Shown here: positions 1 to 5,770 of the stretch, piece by piece
Layout: each line of letters opens with the position of its first letter
Position numbering within the stretch: the stretch's first letter is position 1
DNA from: Solirubrobacterales bacterium
GTDB lineage: Bacteria; Actinomycetota; Thermoleophilia; Solirubrobacterales; Solirubrobacteraceae
Reading direction: 5' to 3'
Assembly: GCA_017354065.1 (NCBI GenBank)
Contig: JAFMRN010000137.1
Span: 1-6,543, forward strand
Length of the DNA stretch: 6,543 nucleotides
Made by a program: the position numbers and the translations under genes
The notes under the pieces: model-generated
Database searches by the model: none
Told to the model about the DNA's origin: nothing
The model's input: only the letters and a program-made list of their open reading frames with translations

Positions 1-684
1 GCCAGCACGGCAGCGTCGCAGCTGGCTCAGGTCAGCAACGGGCCGCTCCAACGGGTGCCGGCGCCCGCCGGCAATGTGAACGGGGGCGAGCCGGCTGCTG
101 GCGCCGCGGCACAGCCCGCCGCTGCCACGGCTCCTCCGGCTCAGCGACCGACGGCCCAGCCCACGGCCGAGTCAGCCACCAGCGCGCGCACAGGCACATC
201 GGAAGCCAAAGCAGCGGGCCCCTCACGGCGCGTTCTGTGGACCGCGCTGGCGCTCCTGGCCCTGATCGTGATCGCCGCGGTGGTGGTGCTGATCGCTACA
301 TCCGGCTCCAAGAACAAGCAGGGCACCAAGCTGACCACGGAGGCGAGCCTGCCGCTCCAGTCCCCGAGCGGCGCACAGGCGGGAACTGCCCGAGTTCTGG
401 GAAGCAAGGACAACCCGCGCTCACGCCAGCTCGACCTGACCGGACACGACCTGGCCGCAGCCAACCCGGGCACCTACGCCGTGTGGCTGTACAACACCAA
501 CACCAAGGCCTCACACCTGCTCGGGTTCGACTCGCAGATGGTCGCGGTGCAAGGCCAGCTCAGCATGTCCTCCGCCTTGCCCGCCAACGCTTCCAGCTAC
601 AACCAGGTGCTGTTGACCAAGGAGACGACCCAGTCCCCGTCCGCGCCCGGGAAGATCTTCCTGAAGGGCAACTTCCACACCTAG
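1..684 (+). CDS. Membrane-anchored anti-sigma-factor-like protein, 5'-partial
   Basis: The reading frame is open from base 1, so the gene starts outside the window; a GTG at 55 is an in-frame codon, not a convincing start. Counting from base 1 there are 227 residues. Residues about 1-70 are a low-complexity Ala/Pro/Thr/Gln linker. Residues about 78-100 form one hydrophobic transmembrane helix preceded by Ser-Arg-Arg, which predicts a cytoplasmic N-terminus and an outside C-terminus. Residues about 105-227 form an extracytoplasmic domain with the stretch YAVWLYN, then LLGF, then VLLTKE and a final GKIFLKG. This pattern resembles the outer domain of RskA-like anti-sigma factors in actinobacteria. 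By analogy the missing N-terminus could carry a zinc-finger anti-sigma domain, but this cannot be seen. The gene ends convergently on the SRPBCC gene, with stop codons sharing CTAG. Fairly sure of membrane topology, moderately sure of the family. Confidence 0.6.
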   Translation, partial: ASTAASQLAQVSNGPLQRVPAPAGNVNGGEPAAGAAAQPAAATAPPAQRPTAQPTAESATSARTGTSEAKAAGPSRRVLWTALALLALIVIAAVVVLIATSGSKNKQGTKLTTEASLPLQSPSGAQAGTARVLGSKDNPRSRQLDLTGHDLAAANPGTYAVWLYNTNTKASHLLGFDSQMVAVQGQLSMSSALPANASSYNQVLLTKETTQSPSAPGKIFLKGNFHT

Positions 685-1112
685 AACAGGTCGGCCAAGC
701 CGCGCAGCGCGCCCTCGATTCGGCGCACCGCGGCGCGCCGCTGGAACATCGACCCCAGACCGAAGTTACCGCGGAAGCGCTGCTCCTCCTCGATGCAGAC
801 ACGCGTCTGTGCACCGTCGGGCTCCAGGGACACTCGGGTCCGCCACAGCGATAGCAGCGCCTCAAACTGGGTTCCCGATATCTCCTGCTCCCAGCCGAGG
901 ATCTGACCCGGCTCCACCTCGTTGTAGTGCTGATCGATCCTCACGGGCCGCCCCTTCCGCGTGTAGAGCACCTCCGTGAAGCCGGTCTCGCTGATCCCCT
1001 CCACGCGCTTCACGCGCGGGAACCATTCGGGCAGTCGCTGCGGGTCGGCCACTACCGCCCACACAGCCTCGGCTGAGGCCGGAACCGTCTTTGTGCGCTT
1101 CACCATCCCCAC
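681..1112 (-). CDS. SRPBCC-fold (polyketide cyclase/START-like) protein
   Basis: This 143-residue protein has the pattern of the SRPBCC helix-grip fold. The N-terminal strand (KRTKTVPASAEAVWAVVADP, residues 5-24) leads into the first helix, followed by LPEWFPRVKRVEG (28-39), then alternating strands to residue about 110, and a long basic C-terminal helix (about 120-143) that closes the ligand cavity. Such proteins bind hydrophobic ligands or act as small cyclases; the ligand cannot be deduced here. The start is a GTG at 1112, 12 nt after the apt stop; an ATG at 1106 (two codons on) is an equally possible start, and neither has a strong Shine-Dalgarno sequence. It is the last gene of the minus-strand cluster. 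Its TAG stop overlaps the TAG of the opposing gene, leaving no room for a dedicated terminator between them. Confidence 0.8.
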   Translation of the reverse strand: MGMVKRTKTVPASAEAVWAVVADPQRLPEWFPRVKRVEGISETGFTEVLYTRKGRPVRIDQHYNEVEPGQILGWEQEISGTQFEALLSLWRTRVSLEPDGAQTRVCIEEEQRFRGNFGLGSMFQRRAAVRRIEGALRGLADLF

Positions 1113-1124
1113 GGCTGGGCTGGT

Positions 1125-1661
1125 TCAGTCGTATTCGATCAGGGCGCGGACGGGCGTTGGCTCGAGTTTCCGGCGTCCCCCAAGCGCTTTCAGCTCGACC
1201 AGGAACGCAAAGCCGATCACCTCACCCCCGGCGCGTGTCACGAGATCTCCAAGCGCTTTTGCGGTGCCGCCGGTCGCGAGCAGGTCATCGTGGATCAGCA
1301 CGCGGGCCCCGCCGGCCAGCGCGTCGGAATGCATCTCCAGCGCGTCCACACCGTACTCGAGCACGTACTCCGCCCGCACCGTCTCCGCGGGCAGCTTCCC
1401 CGGCTTGCGCGCCGGCACAAAGCCGGCGCCGAGCGCACGGGCAAGCGCGCCGCCGAGTAGGAAGCCACGGGCCTCGGCCGCCACCACCAGGTCCACATCC
1501 ACCCCACGCGCGATCTGAGCCAGCCGCACCACCGCCGCGTTCAATGCCTCGGCATCCAACAGCAGCGGCGTAATGTCGCGGTACACGATCCCCGGCTTCG
1601 GGAAGTCGGGGATGTCGCGGACAAAGTGACGCAGGTCCAGCGCGGCCTCGGGGTTCGCCAT
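1125..1661 (-). CDS. apt: Adenine phosphoribosyltransferase
   Basis: This cytoplasmic purine-salvage enzyme makes AMP and pyrophosphate from adenine and PRPP. The 178-residue length is typical of bacterial Apt. Visible landmarks in order are the N-terminal IPDFPKPGIVYRDITPLL (residues 17-34, matching the family FPxPGIxFxDITPLL signature), EARGF (63-67), the flexible-loop region RKPGKLP (85-91), and the PRPP-binding loop VLIHDDLLATGGTAKA (121-136) with the acidic pair D125-D126. The His at 124 stands where Val is usual, just before the acidic pair, so catalysis should not be lost. The ATG start lies 28 nt after the ftsR stop with only a weak GGGA upstream, and the SRPBCC gene follows after 12 nt. 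This suggests co-transcription with both neighbours. In several bacteria apt sits near the stringent-response gene rel, which is not in view here. Confidence 0.95.
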   Translation of the reverse strand: MANPEAALDLRHFVRDIPDFPKPGIVYRDITPLLLDAEALNAAVVRLAQIARGVDVDLVVAAEARGFLLGGALARALGAGFVPARKPGKLPAETVRAEYVLEYGVDALEMHSDALAGGARVLIHDDLLATGGTAKALGDLVTRAGGEVIGFAFLVELKALGGRRKLEPTPVRALIEYD

Positions 1662-1689
1662 GCGCGGCAGTGTCCCAGGTTGGGGCCGG

Positions 1690-2493
1690 TCAGGTGGCGA
1701 TCCGGCGCAGATCCCGGATCAACAGCAGATGCTTCAGGTGCGAGGTGACCGACGCCAGGTTCTCCAGGGCCTCGATCGCCTCCTTGCGCCGCTCTGGGTT
1801 GCGTGAGCGCAACGCCGGGGCGAGGATGCTCTGTAGCAGTTGGGCCTCACGGTCAGCGGATGTCCTGAAGACCCGGAGGTTGCGTCCTCCGACCCCGTAG
1901 CGGGCCAGCTCGGAGACGGCGCGCACGATCTCTCGCTCGGTGTCGTCGAAGTAGCGCTTGCCGCTGCGGGTCTCGCCCTTGATCACGCCGAAGTCGACCA
2001 GTTCGTTGACCAGCGCGGGCTCGGCGCTCGTCTCCTCCAGGACGTCCTCCAGCGAGTACATCGCCCCTGAAGACGTAGCGCTGAAGGATCCGCGCCGCCG
2101 TGTCCGCTGATCGGAGCCGGAGCCGGAGCTCGACGCCAGGTCACCGTCGGAGCGCCCACCGGCCAGCTCCTGGCGGATCACACGCAGCGGGAGGAACTCG
2201 TCACGCTGGAGCCGCAGGATCGTCCGCAGCCGCTGGATGTCGTCCTGGGTGTAGAGGCGGTAGCCACCTTGAGTCCGCCGGGGGTTGAGCAGCTTCTGAT
2301 CCTCCAGGTAGCGGATCTTGGAGATCGAGACGTCCGGGAACTCCTGTTCCAGCGCCTTGCACACCGCACCGATGGTGACTGCCTTCTGGCGCGGGCGTGC
2401 GGTTCCAGCAAGCATCTCCTCAGCTCCGTTGGTCCCAGCACCGGCGGCGGCCAGGTCCTGTCCGTCAGCGGAGTGTTGGTCAATCTCACTCAT
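1690..2493 (-). CDS. ftsR: MerR-family transcriptional regulator, FtsR type
   Basis: This is a 267-residue DNA-binding regulator. Residues 1-36 are a flexible acidic/Ala-rich lead. Residues 38-110 form the MerR winged helix: IGAVCKALEQEFPDVSISKI (41-60), RYLEDQKLLNPRRTQGGYRL (61-80), then a segment ending LPLRVIRQEL. The FPDVxISKIRxLE pattern is characteristic of actinobacterial FtsR (Cg1631 of Corynebacterium, Rv1828 of Mycobacterium), which activates ftsZ in Corynebacterium. A Ser/Gly/Arg linker (about 112-145) leads to a second segment (SLEDVLEETSAEPALVNELV, 147-166) and a helical C-terminus containing ELARYGVGGRNLRVFRTSADRE without its ends, about residues 195-216, also as in FtsR. No metal-binding cysteine cluster of classical MerR sensors is present. 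The FHA gene lies immediately upstream, separated by 2 nt, mirroring the Rv1827-Rv1828 order. ATG start; another in-frame ATG at residue 27 is possible, since the HTH begins later. Confidence 0.9.
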   Translation of the reverse strand: MSEIDQHSADGQDLAAAGAGTNGAEEMLAGTARPRQKAVTIGAVCKALEQEFPDVSISKIRYLEDQKLLNPRRTQGGYRLYTQDDIQRLRTILRLQRDEFLPLRVIRQELAGGRSDGDLASSSGSGSDQRTRRRGSFSATSSGAMYSLEDVLEETSAEPALVNELVDFGVIKGETRSGKRYFDDTEREIVRAVSELARYGVGGRNLRVFRTSADREAQLLQSILAPALRSRNPERRKEAIEALENLASVTSHLKHLLLIRDLRRIAT

Positions 2494-2495
2494 GG

Positions 2496-2960
2496 TCAGT
2501 GATGCAGGAACGCAAGCTTGTATTTGCCGATCTGCAGCTCGTCCCCGTCCTCGAGGCGATGTGACTCGATCCGGCGCCGGTTGACGTAGGTGCCGTTCAG
2601 CGACCCGCAGTCATCCAGGTAGAACTCGACCCCGCGCCGCACTATCACCGCGTGATCACGTGAGACGGTCACGTCGTCCAGGAAGACTTCGCTGTCCGGG
2701 CGTCGTCCGACGGTCACCCGGTCGCCCACCAGGTTGAAGCTCTCGCCGGCGCGCCCACCGCCGGCGCGGATCACCAGCGTCGCGCCGTCACCCGGGGTGA
2801 CGTCGGGCAGCTCGCCGAACTCCCCCGTCTCACCCACGCGGAAGCTCGCGGTGGCCGCGCCGACAGTGCCGTCCGCGTCCGCTAGGAACGCGCCGCAACG
2901 CTGGCAGTAGTTGGCGCCCTCGACGTTCGAGAAGCCACATTCAGTGCAGTGCAGGGGCAT
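2496..2960 (-). CDS. garA: Zinc-ribbon/FHA-domain protein, GarA/OdhI-like
   Basis: This 154-residue protein begins with a zinc ribbon: C5-x2-C8 and C19-x2-C22 (CTECGF and YCQRCG). A linker (about 25-58) precedes a C-terminal FHA domain (about 60-152), a phosphothreonine-binding module. FHA signature residues are present: GRRPDS (85-90), SRDH (100-103) and SLNGTYVN (120-127). The run EVFLDDVTVSR and the ending GDELQIGKYKLAFL closely follow mycobacterial GarA, which binds 2-oxoglutarate dehydrogenase and glutamate-metabolising enzymes and is switched off by PknB/PknG phosphorylation of an N-terminal ETTSVFR motif. Here the linker holds ATASFR (36-41), with Thr37 aligned to GarA Thr22. Mycobacterial GarA lacks the zinc ribbon. 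The gene begins 12 nt after the RsiG-like gene and ends 2 nt before ftsR. The GarA assignment is based on motif similarity plus gene order; partner enzymes are inferred. Confidence 0.82.
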   Translation of the reverse strand: MPLHCTECGFSNVEGANYCQRCGAFLADADGTVGAATASFRVGETGEFGELPDVTPGDGATLVIRAGGGRAGESFNLVGDRVTVGRRPDSEVFLDDVTVSRDHAVIVRRGVEFYLDDCGSLNGTYVNRRRIESHRLEDGDELQIGKYKLAFLHH

Positions 2961-2972
2961 ATCAATATCCGC

Positions 2973-3251
2973 TCAGCCCGCGCTCTCAGAGCGCTGGCCC
3001 ACTGGTCCGGTCGATGGTGCGCGTCCGGCGAGGATCTGCGTCAGCTGTTCCACATCGGCGCCTGAGATGACCAGCTCGCCACTCTGGTCCTTGGTGCGCA
3101 GACGGTTGACGAGCTCGGCACGCAGGATGTCGATCTTCCCGTGCAGGATCCGCCGCTGGTAAGAGATCTCGACCTCCTGGGTGGTCAGCTCCTTGATGAG
3201 ATCCTTCAGCTCCTGATCGGTGAGTGAGCCTAGATCCGGGAACGTGTCCAT
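2973..3251 (-). CDS. RsiG-like c-di-GMP-binding anti-sigma factor (small)
   Basis: This 92-residue, soluble, largely helical protein carries two helices (about 10-25 and 26-53). The second contains EVEISYQRRILHGKID (residues 26-41), which fits the RsiG c-di-GMP signature E-x3-S-x2-R-x3-Q-x3-D except that His37 replaces Gln. RsiG (formerly AmfC) of Streptomyces binds c-di-GMP and then holds the sporulation sigma factor WhiG. Streptomyces RsiG has two such motifs in one chain, whereas Rubrobacter RsiG has one and works as a homodimer, and this protein has one. No sigma factor gene is in the window. The chosen ATG (3251) has a GGGGG about 12 nt upstream; a TTG at 3263 would add four residues but leaves no Shine-Dalgarno spacing. 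It is the first gene downstream of the promoter at 3298-3327. Family membership is likely; ligand and partner are inferred. Confidence 0.75.
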   Translation of the reverse strand: MDTFPDLGSLTDQELKDLIKELTTQEVEISYQRRILHGKIDILRAELVNRLRTKDQSGELVISGADVEQLTQILAGRAPSTGPVGQRSESAG

Positions 3252-3297
3252 GCTGCGGTGCAACCCCCATCGGTGCGGTCGAAATGCAGGGCTGCGG

Positions 3298-3327
3298 AGT
3301 ATATCCCTGCTCAGCGGCTAGGGTCAA
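3298..3327 (-). promoter_or_regulatory. Sigma-70-type promoter upstream of the RsiG-like gene
   Basis: On the minus strand TTGACC (3327-3322) and TATACT (3303-3298) are separated by 18 bp. Each hexamer matches the consensus at five of six positions. Transcription would start near 3291, giving a leader of about 40 nt before the ATG at 3251. This suggests that the RsiG-like, FHA, ftsR and downstream genes have their own transcript, in addition to any read-through from proS. An imperfect dyad (CCCTGC and GC-T-AGGG, 3305-3323) fills the spacer. Confidence 0.6.
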
Positions 3328-3338
3328 GCTCAACTTGA
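3324..3338. repeat. Perfect short inverted repeat at the -35 element and stop codon of the phosphatidyltransferase
   Basis: TCAAG (3324-3328) and CTTGA (3334-3338) are perfect complements around a 5-nt centre. The dyad covers the stop codon of the phosphatidyltransferase and overlaps the -35 hexamer of the RsiG-like promoter. The stem is too short and lacks a T-run, so it is not a good terminator; an operator half-site pair is possible but unproven. Confidence 0.4.
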
Positions 3339-4082
3339 GGGTCGGGTCCGAACGTCGCGCCGCCCGGTCCACAGGTACAGCGCGGTGGCGGCCAGCGCAA
3401 GCGCTGTACCGACATAGAGGAGCACCACGGCCAGCTCGTGCACGCCCGCCATCGCGAAGAACGGCGCACCCAGAATCGGGGGCACCGCAAGACGCCCCGG
3501 CCAGTTGATCTTGATCTCCACGCCGCGATAGATCGCATACCGGCTGATCCCGAGCATGAACAGCTCACGCGCAATGACGATCCAGAGGACCCAGTGCGGG
3601 AGCAGGTTGAAGCGCCATGAGACCGCCATGCCCGAGATCACCAGCAGGCGGTCGACGGCCGGGTCCAGCAGTGTCCCCAGGCGACTGAACTGCCCGGTCA
3701 GCCGCGCGACGAACCCATCCAGGTAGTCGGTCCAGCCGATCACCGCGAACAACACCACGGCGAGTGTGGATTTACCGTCGCGGCTTGAGAACGCGACGAT
3801 CAAGAACAGCGGGATCAGCGCGAGACGCGCGTAGCCAATCGCGTTCGGCAGGGTCCACGGGTTCAGCGGCTGACCGGGTCGCGTCGGCGCCGGCGGCGGT
3901 CCGGAGCGATCGAGGCCAAACAGCCGTGCCTTGGTCTTGGCGCGCAGATCCCGCGCACGCTCGCGCGCTTCCGTGACGCGTTCATCGACACGCTCGCGCG
4001 CTTCTTTGGCGCGCTCATTGGCGCGCTCGCGCGCATCTTTGGCGCGGCGGCGAGGACCGTCGCTCAGGGGAGGGTCCGCCAC
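3330..4082 (-). CDS. CDP-alcohol phosphatidyltransferase (PgsA-like), with N-terminal hendecad repeats
   Basis: This integral membrane enzyme transfers a phosphatidyl group from CDP-diacylglycerol to an alcohol. The family motif D-x2-DG-x2-AR-x8-G-x3-D-x3-D is perfect at residues 119-144 (D119, D122, G123, A126, R127, G136, D140, D144). These aspartates bind the metals and the CDP group. Hydrophobic segments lie near residues 80-98, 106-118, 145-157, 162-178, 198-212 and 216-238. The LPNAIGYARLALIP stretch (78-91) fits phosphatidylglycerophosphate synthase (PgsA). The KTTxQM region usual in PgsA is not obvious, so the acceptor (glycerol-3-phosphate, phosphatidylglycerol or another alcohol) is left open. 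Residues 1-70 are an extra Arg/Glu-rich extension with an 11-residue repeat. The GTG start at 4082 overlaps the proS end by 19 nt; no other usable start codon precedes the conserved core. Confidence 0.88.
   Translation of the reverse strand: MADPPLSDGPRRRAKDARERANERAKEARERVDERVTEARERARDLRAKTKARLFGLDRSGPPPAPTRPGQPLNPWTLPNAIGYARLALIPLFLIVAFSSRDGKSTLAVVLFAVIGWTDYLDGFVARLTGQFSRLGTLLDPAVDRLLVISGMAVSWRFNLLPHWVLWIVIARELFMLGISRYAIYRGVEIKINWPGRLAVPPILGAPFFAMAGVHELAVVLLYVGTALALAATALYLWTGRRDVRTRPSS
3945..4043 (-). repeat. Three 33-bp tandem repeats encoding 11-residue units
   Basis: Inside the phosphatidyltransferase gene, residues 14-46 read as three aligned 11-mers: AKDARERANER, AKEARERVDER and VTEARERARDL. 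The DNA repeats with the same period: cacgctcgcgcgcttc at 3956 and again at 3989 (identical), and a two-mismatch copy at 4022. Every offset is exactly 33 bases. The unit predicts a highly charged helix with small or aliphatic residues recurring every 11 positions, a hendecad pattern known from LEA-3 proteins and some membrane-surface helices. Confidence 0.85.
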
Positions 4083-5770
4083 AGCTTGACGATCGCCTCG
4101 ACGGCCCCGTCGAGGGGGACGGCCTGTGCAACTGCGCCACGGCGGATCTGGACCTCAAGCTCGCCCGCCGCGATGCTGCGGCGTCCTACGGTGACGCGCA
4201 GCGGGACGCCCAACAGCTCCGCGTCAGCGAACTTCTCCCCGGGACCGGCATCGCGATCGTCATAGATCGTGTCCAGCCCACTCGCGGTCAGCTCGGCGTA
4301 CAGACGCTCAGACAGTTCGCGCTCATCGCTACCTGGCTTGCCGAGCGTCACCAGGTGCACATCAAAGGGAGCTATCGCCCGCGGCCAGCTGATCCCCTTC
4401 TCATCCGCGAACTGCTCCACTGCGGCCGCGGCGATGCGGGCGGGCCCTATCCCGTAGCAGCCCATCCAGAGATCCTGGCTCTTGCCGTCCGGGTCTAGAT
4501 ACCGGGCCCCGAGCTTCGCGCTGTAGCGCGTGTCGAGCTTGAAGATGTTGCCGATCTCAATCGCGGGTTCGATCTGGATCGGCTCACCGCCGACGGTGTC
4601 ACCCGGGCCGACCTGGCGAACATCGACCGCCTCATATGTGAAGTCCCGTCCAGCCTGGACGCCGCGAAGGTGGTGATCGGTGCGGTTGGCCCCGGCCACA
4701 TACCCGCCCTCGTTCGCGAGCATCCCTTGGTCGACCAGCACGCGCACCTGCGAGTCGCGCATCCCAACGGGTCCGAGGAATCCGGGTGGCCCGATCTTGT
4801 CCTCAATCTCGCTCGCGGACGCCTGACGGAAACCGGCACCCAGGACGGTCCGGAGCTTGACCTCCGAGACGCGATGGTCGCCGCGCAACAGCAGCAACAC
4901 CAGCTCCTCATCGTCTCCCTGCCTGACGACCGGAAACGCCTTGCTCAACGCACCCTGTGGCAGCCCCAAGAACTCGGCCAGCGACTCGATCGTGTTGGTG
5001 CCGGGCGTATGCACCTCTTCGGGCGCGTCCCCGGATGGCGGCAACGTGACGGGCGCCGGCTCGGCCGACGCGACCTCGAGGTTGGCTGCGTACCCGTTGG
5101 CACCCAGCACGATGTCATCCTCGCCGGCCGGACAGGGGGCCATGAACTCACCCGATTCGCGGCCGCCCATGTACCCGACGTCGGCGTCGACCAGATACCA
5201 GCGCAAGCCGCAGCGGTCATACATCTTCGCGTAGGCGTCCGCGTGGCGCCGGTATGACGCGTCAACCGCGTCAGCGTCCCGGTCGAAGCTGTAGGAGTCC
5301 TTCATCAGGAACTCGCGCGTGCGAAGAATGCCGGCACGCGGACGCGGTTCATCCCGGCCCTTGACCTGGAACTGGTACAGCGTCAGCGGCAGGTCACGGT
5401 AGGAGCGGATCATTGAAGCCGCGTGCGTCGTCACAACTTCCTCACCGGACAGACCCAGCACGAGCTCGGTCTCCTTGCGGTCGACCAGCTTGAACAGCTC
5501 ATCGATCTCATAACGCCCCGACTTACGCCACGGCTCAGCGGGCTGAATCATCGGCATCAGCAGCTCGTGACCGCCGAGCGCGTTCATCTCCTCGCGGATG
5601 ATCTGCACGATCTTCTGGTGTACGCGCAAGCCGGCCGGCAGCCAGGTCCACAGGCCCGTGCCGACCTGGCGCACAAGCCCGGCTCGCACCATCAGCTTGT
5701 GGCTGAGCGCCTCCGCATCAGCCGGGGCTTCGCGCTCTGTCGGCAGCAGGTATTGGGAGAGCCTCGTCAT
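4064..5770 (-). CDS. proS: Prolyl-tRNA synthetase, bacterial type with editing domain
   Basis: This class II aminoacyl-tRNA synthetase charges tRNA-Pro in the cytoplasm. The length of 568 residues fits the bacterial long form. The N-terminal catalytic part holds motif 1 (about 45-80) and motif 2 (KGRDEPRPRAGILRTREFLM, 137-156). The inserted YbaK-like editing domain spans about 225-400 and hydrolyses mis-charged Ala-tRNA-Pro. It retains SKAFP with Lys277, equivalent to the editing lysine of the E. coli enzyme, and the GPVG and DHH..G elements (333-336, 365-370). Motif 3 (MGCYGIGPARIAAAA, 436-450) binds ATP. The anticodon-binding domain follows (about 467-566). Gly138 sits where Phe or Tyr is common in KFRDE. 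ATG start at 5770 with only a weak GGG upstream. It is the first gene of the minus cluster, divergent from sodA. Confidence 0.97.
   Translation of the reverse strand: MTRLSQYLLPTEREAPADAEALSHKLMVRAGLVRQVGTGLWTWLPAGLRVHQKIVQIIREEMNALGGHELLMPMIQPAEPWRKSGRYEIDELFKLVDRKETELVLGLSGEEVVTTHAASMIRSYRDLPLTLYQFQVKGRDEPRPRAGILRTREFLMKDSYSFDRDADAVDASYRRHADAYAKMYDRCGLRWYLVDADVGYMGGRESGEFMAPCPAGEDDIVLGANGYAANLEVASAEPAPVTLPPSGDAPEEVHTPGTNTIESLAEFLGLPQGALSKAFPVVRQGDDEELVLLLLRGDHRVSEVKLRTVLGAGFRQASASEIEDKIGPPGFLGPVGMRDSQVRVLVDQGMLANEGGYVAGANRTDHHLRGVQAGRDFTYEAVDVRQVGPGDTVGGEPIQIEPAIEIGNIFKLDTRYSAKLGARYLDPDGKSQDLWMGCYGIGPARIAAAAVEQFADEKGISWPRAIAPFDVHLVTLGKPGSDERELSERLYAELTASGLDTIYDDRDAGPGEKFADAELLGVPLRVTVGRRSIAAGELEVQIRRGAVAQAVPLDGAVEAIVKLWRTLP

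Noticed and set aside
237..854. Plus-strand frame of 205 codons across the membrane-protein and SRPBCC genes
   Set aside because: Composition is Arg/Gly/Pro-rich out-of-frame translation; it overlaps two well-supported genes in other frames.
3252..3263. TTG start for the RsiG-like gene, adding four residues
   Set aside because: The G-run that could serve as Shine-Dalgarno directly abuts the TTG, while it stands about 12 nt from the ATG at 3251.
3324..3338. Terminator for the phosphatidyltransferase gene
   Set aside because: The stem has only 5 bp, is not GC-rich and has no T-run after it on the minus strand.
4670..5257. Plus-strand frame of 195 codons opposite proS
   Set aside because: It lies wholly antisense to conserved proS sequence and shows no recognisable domain; long shadow frames are expected at high GC.
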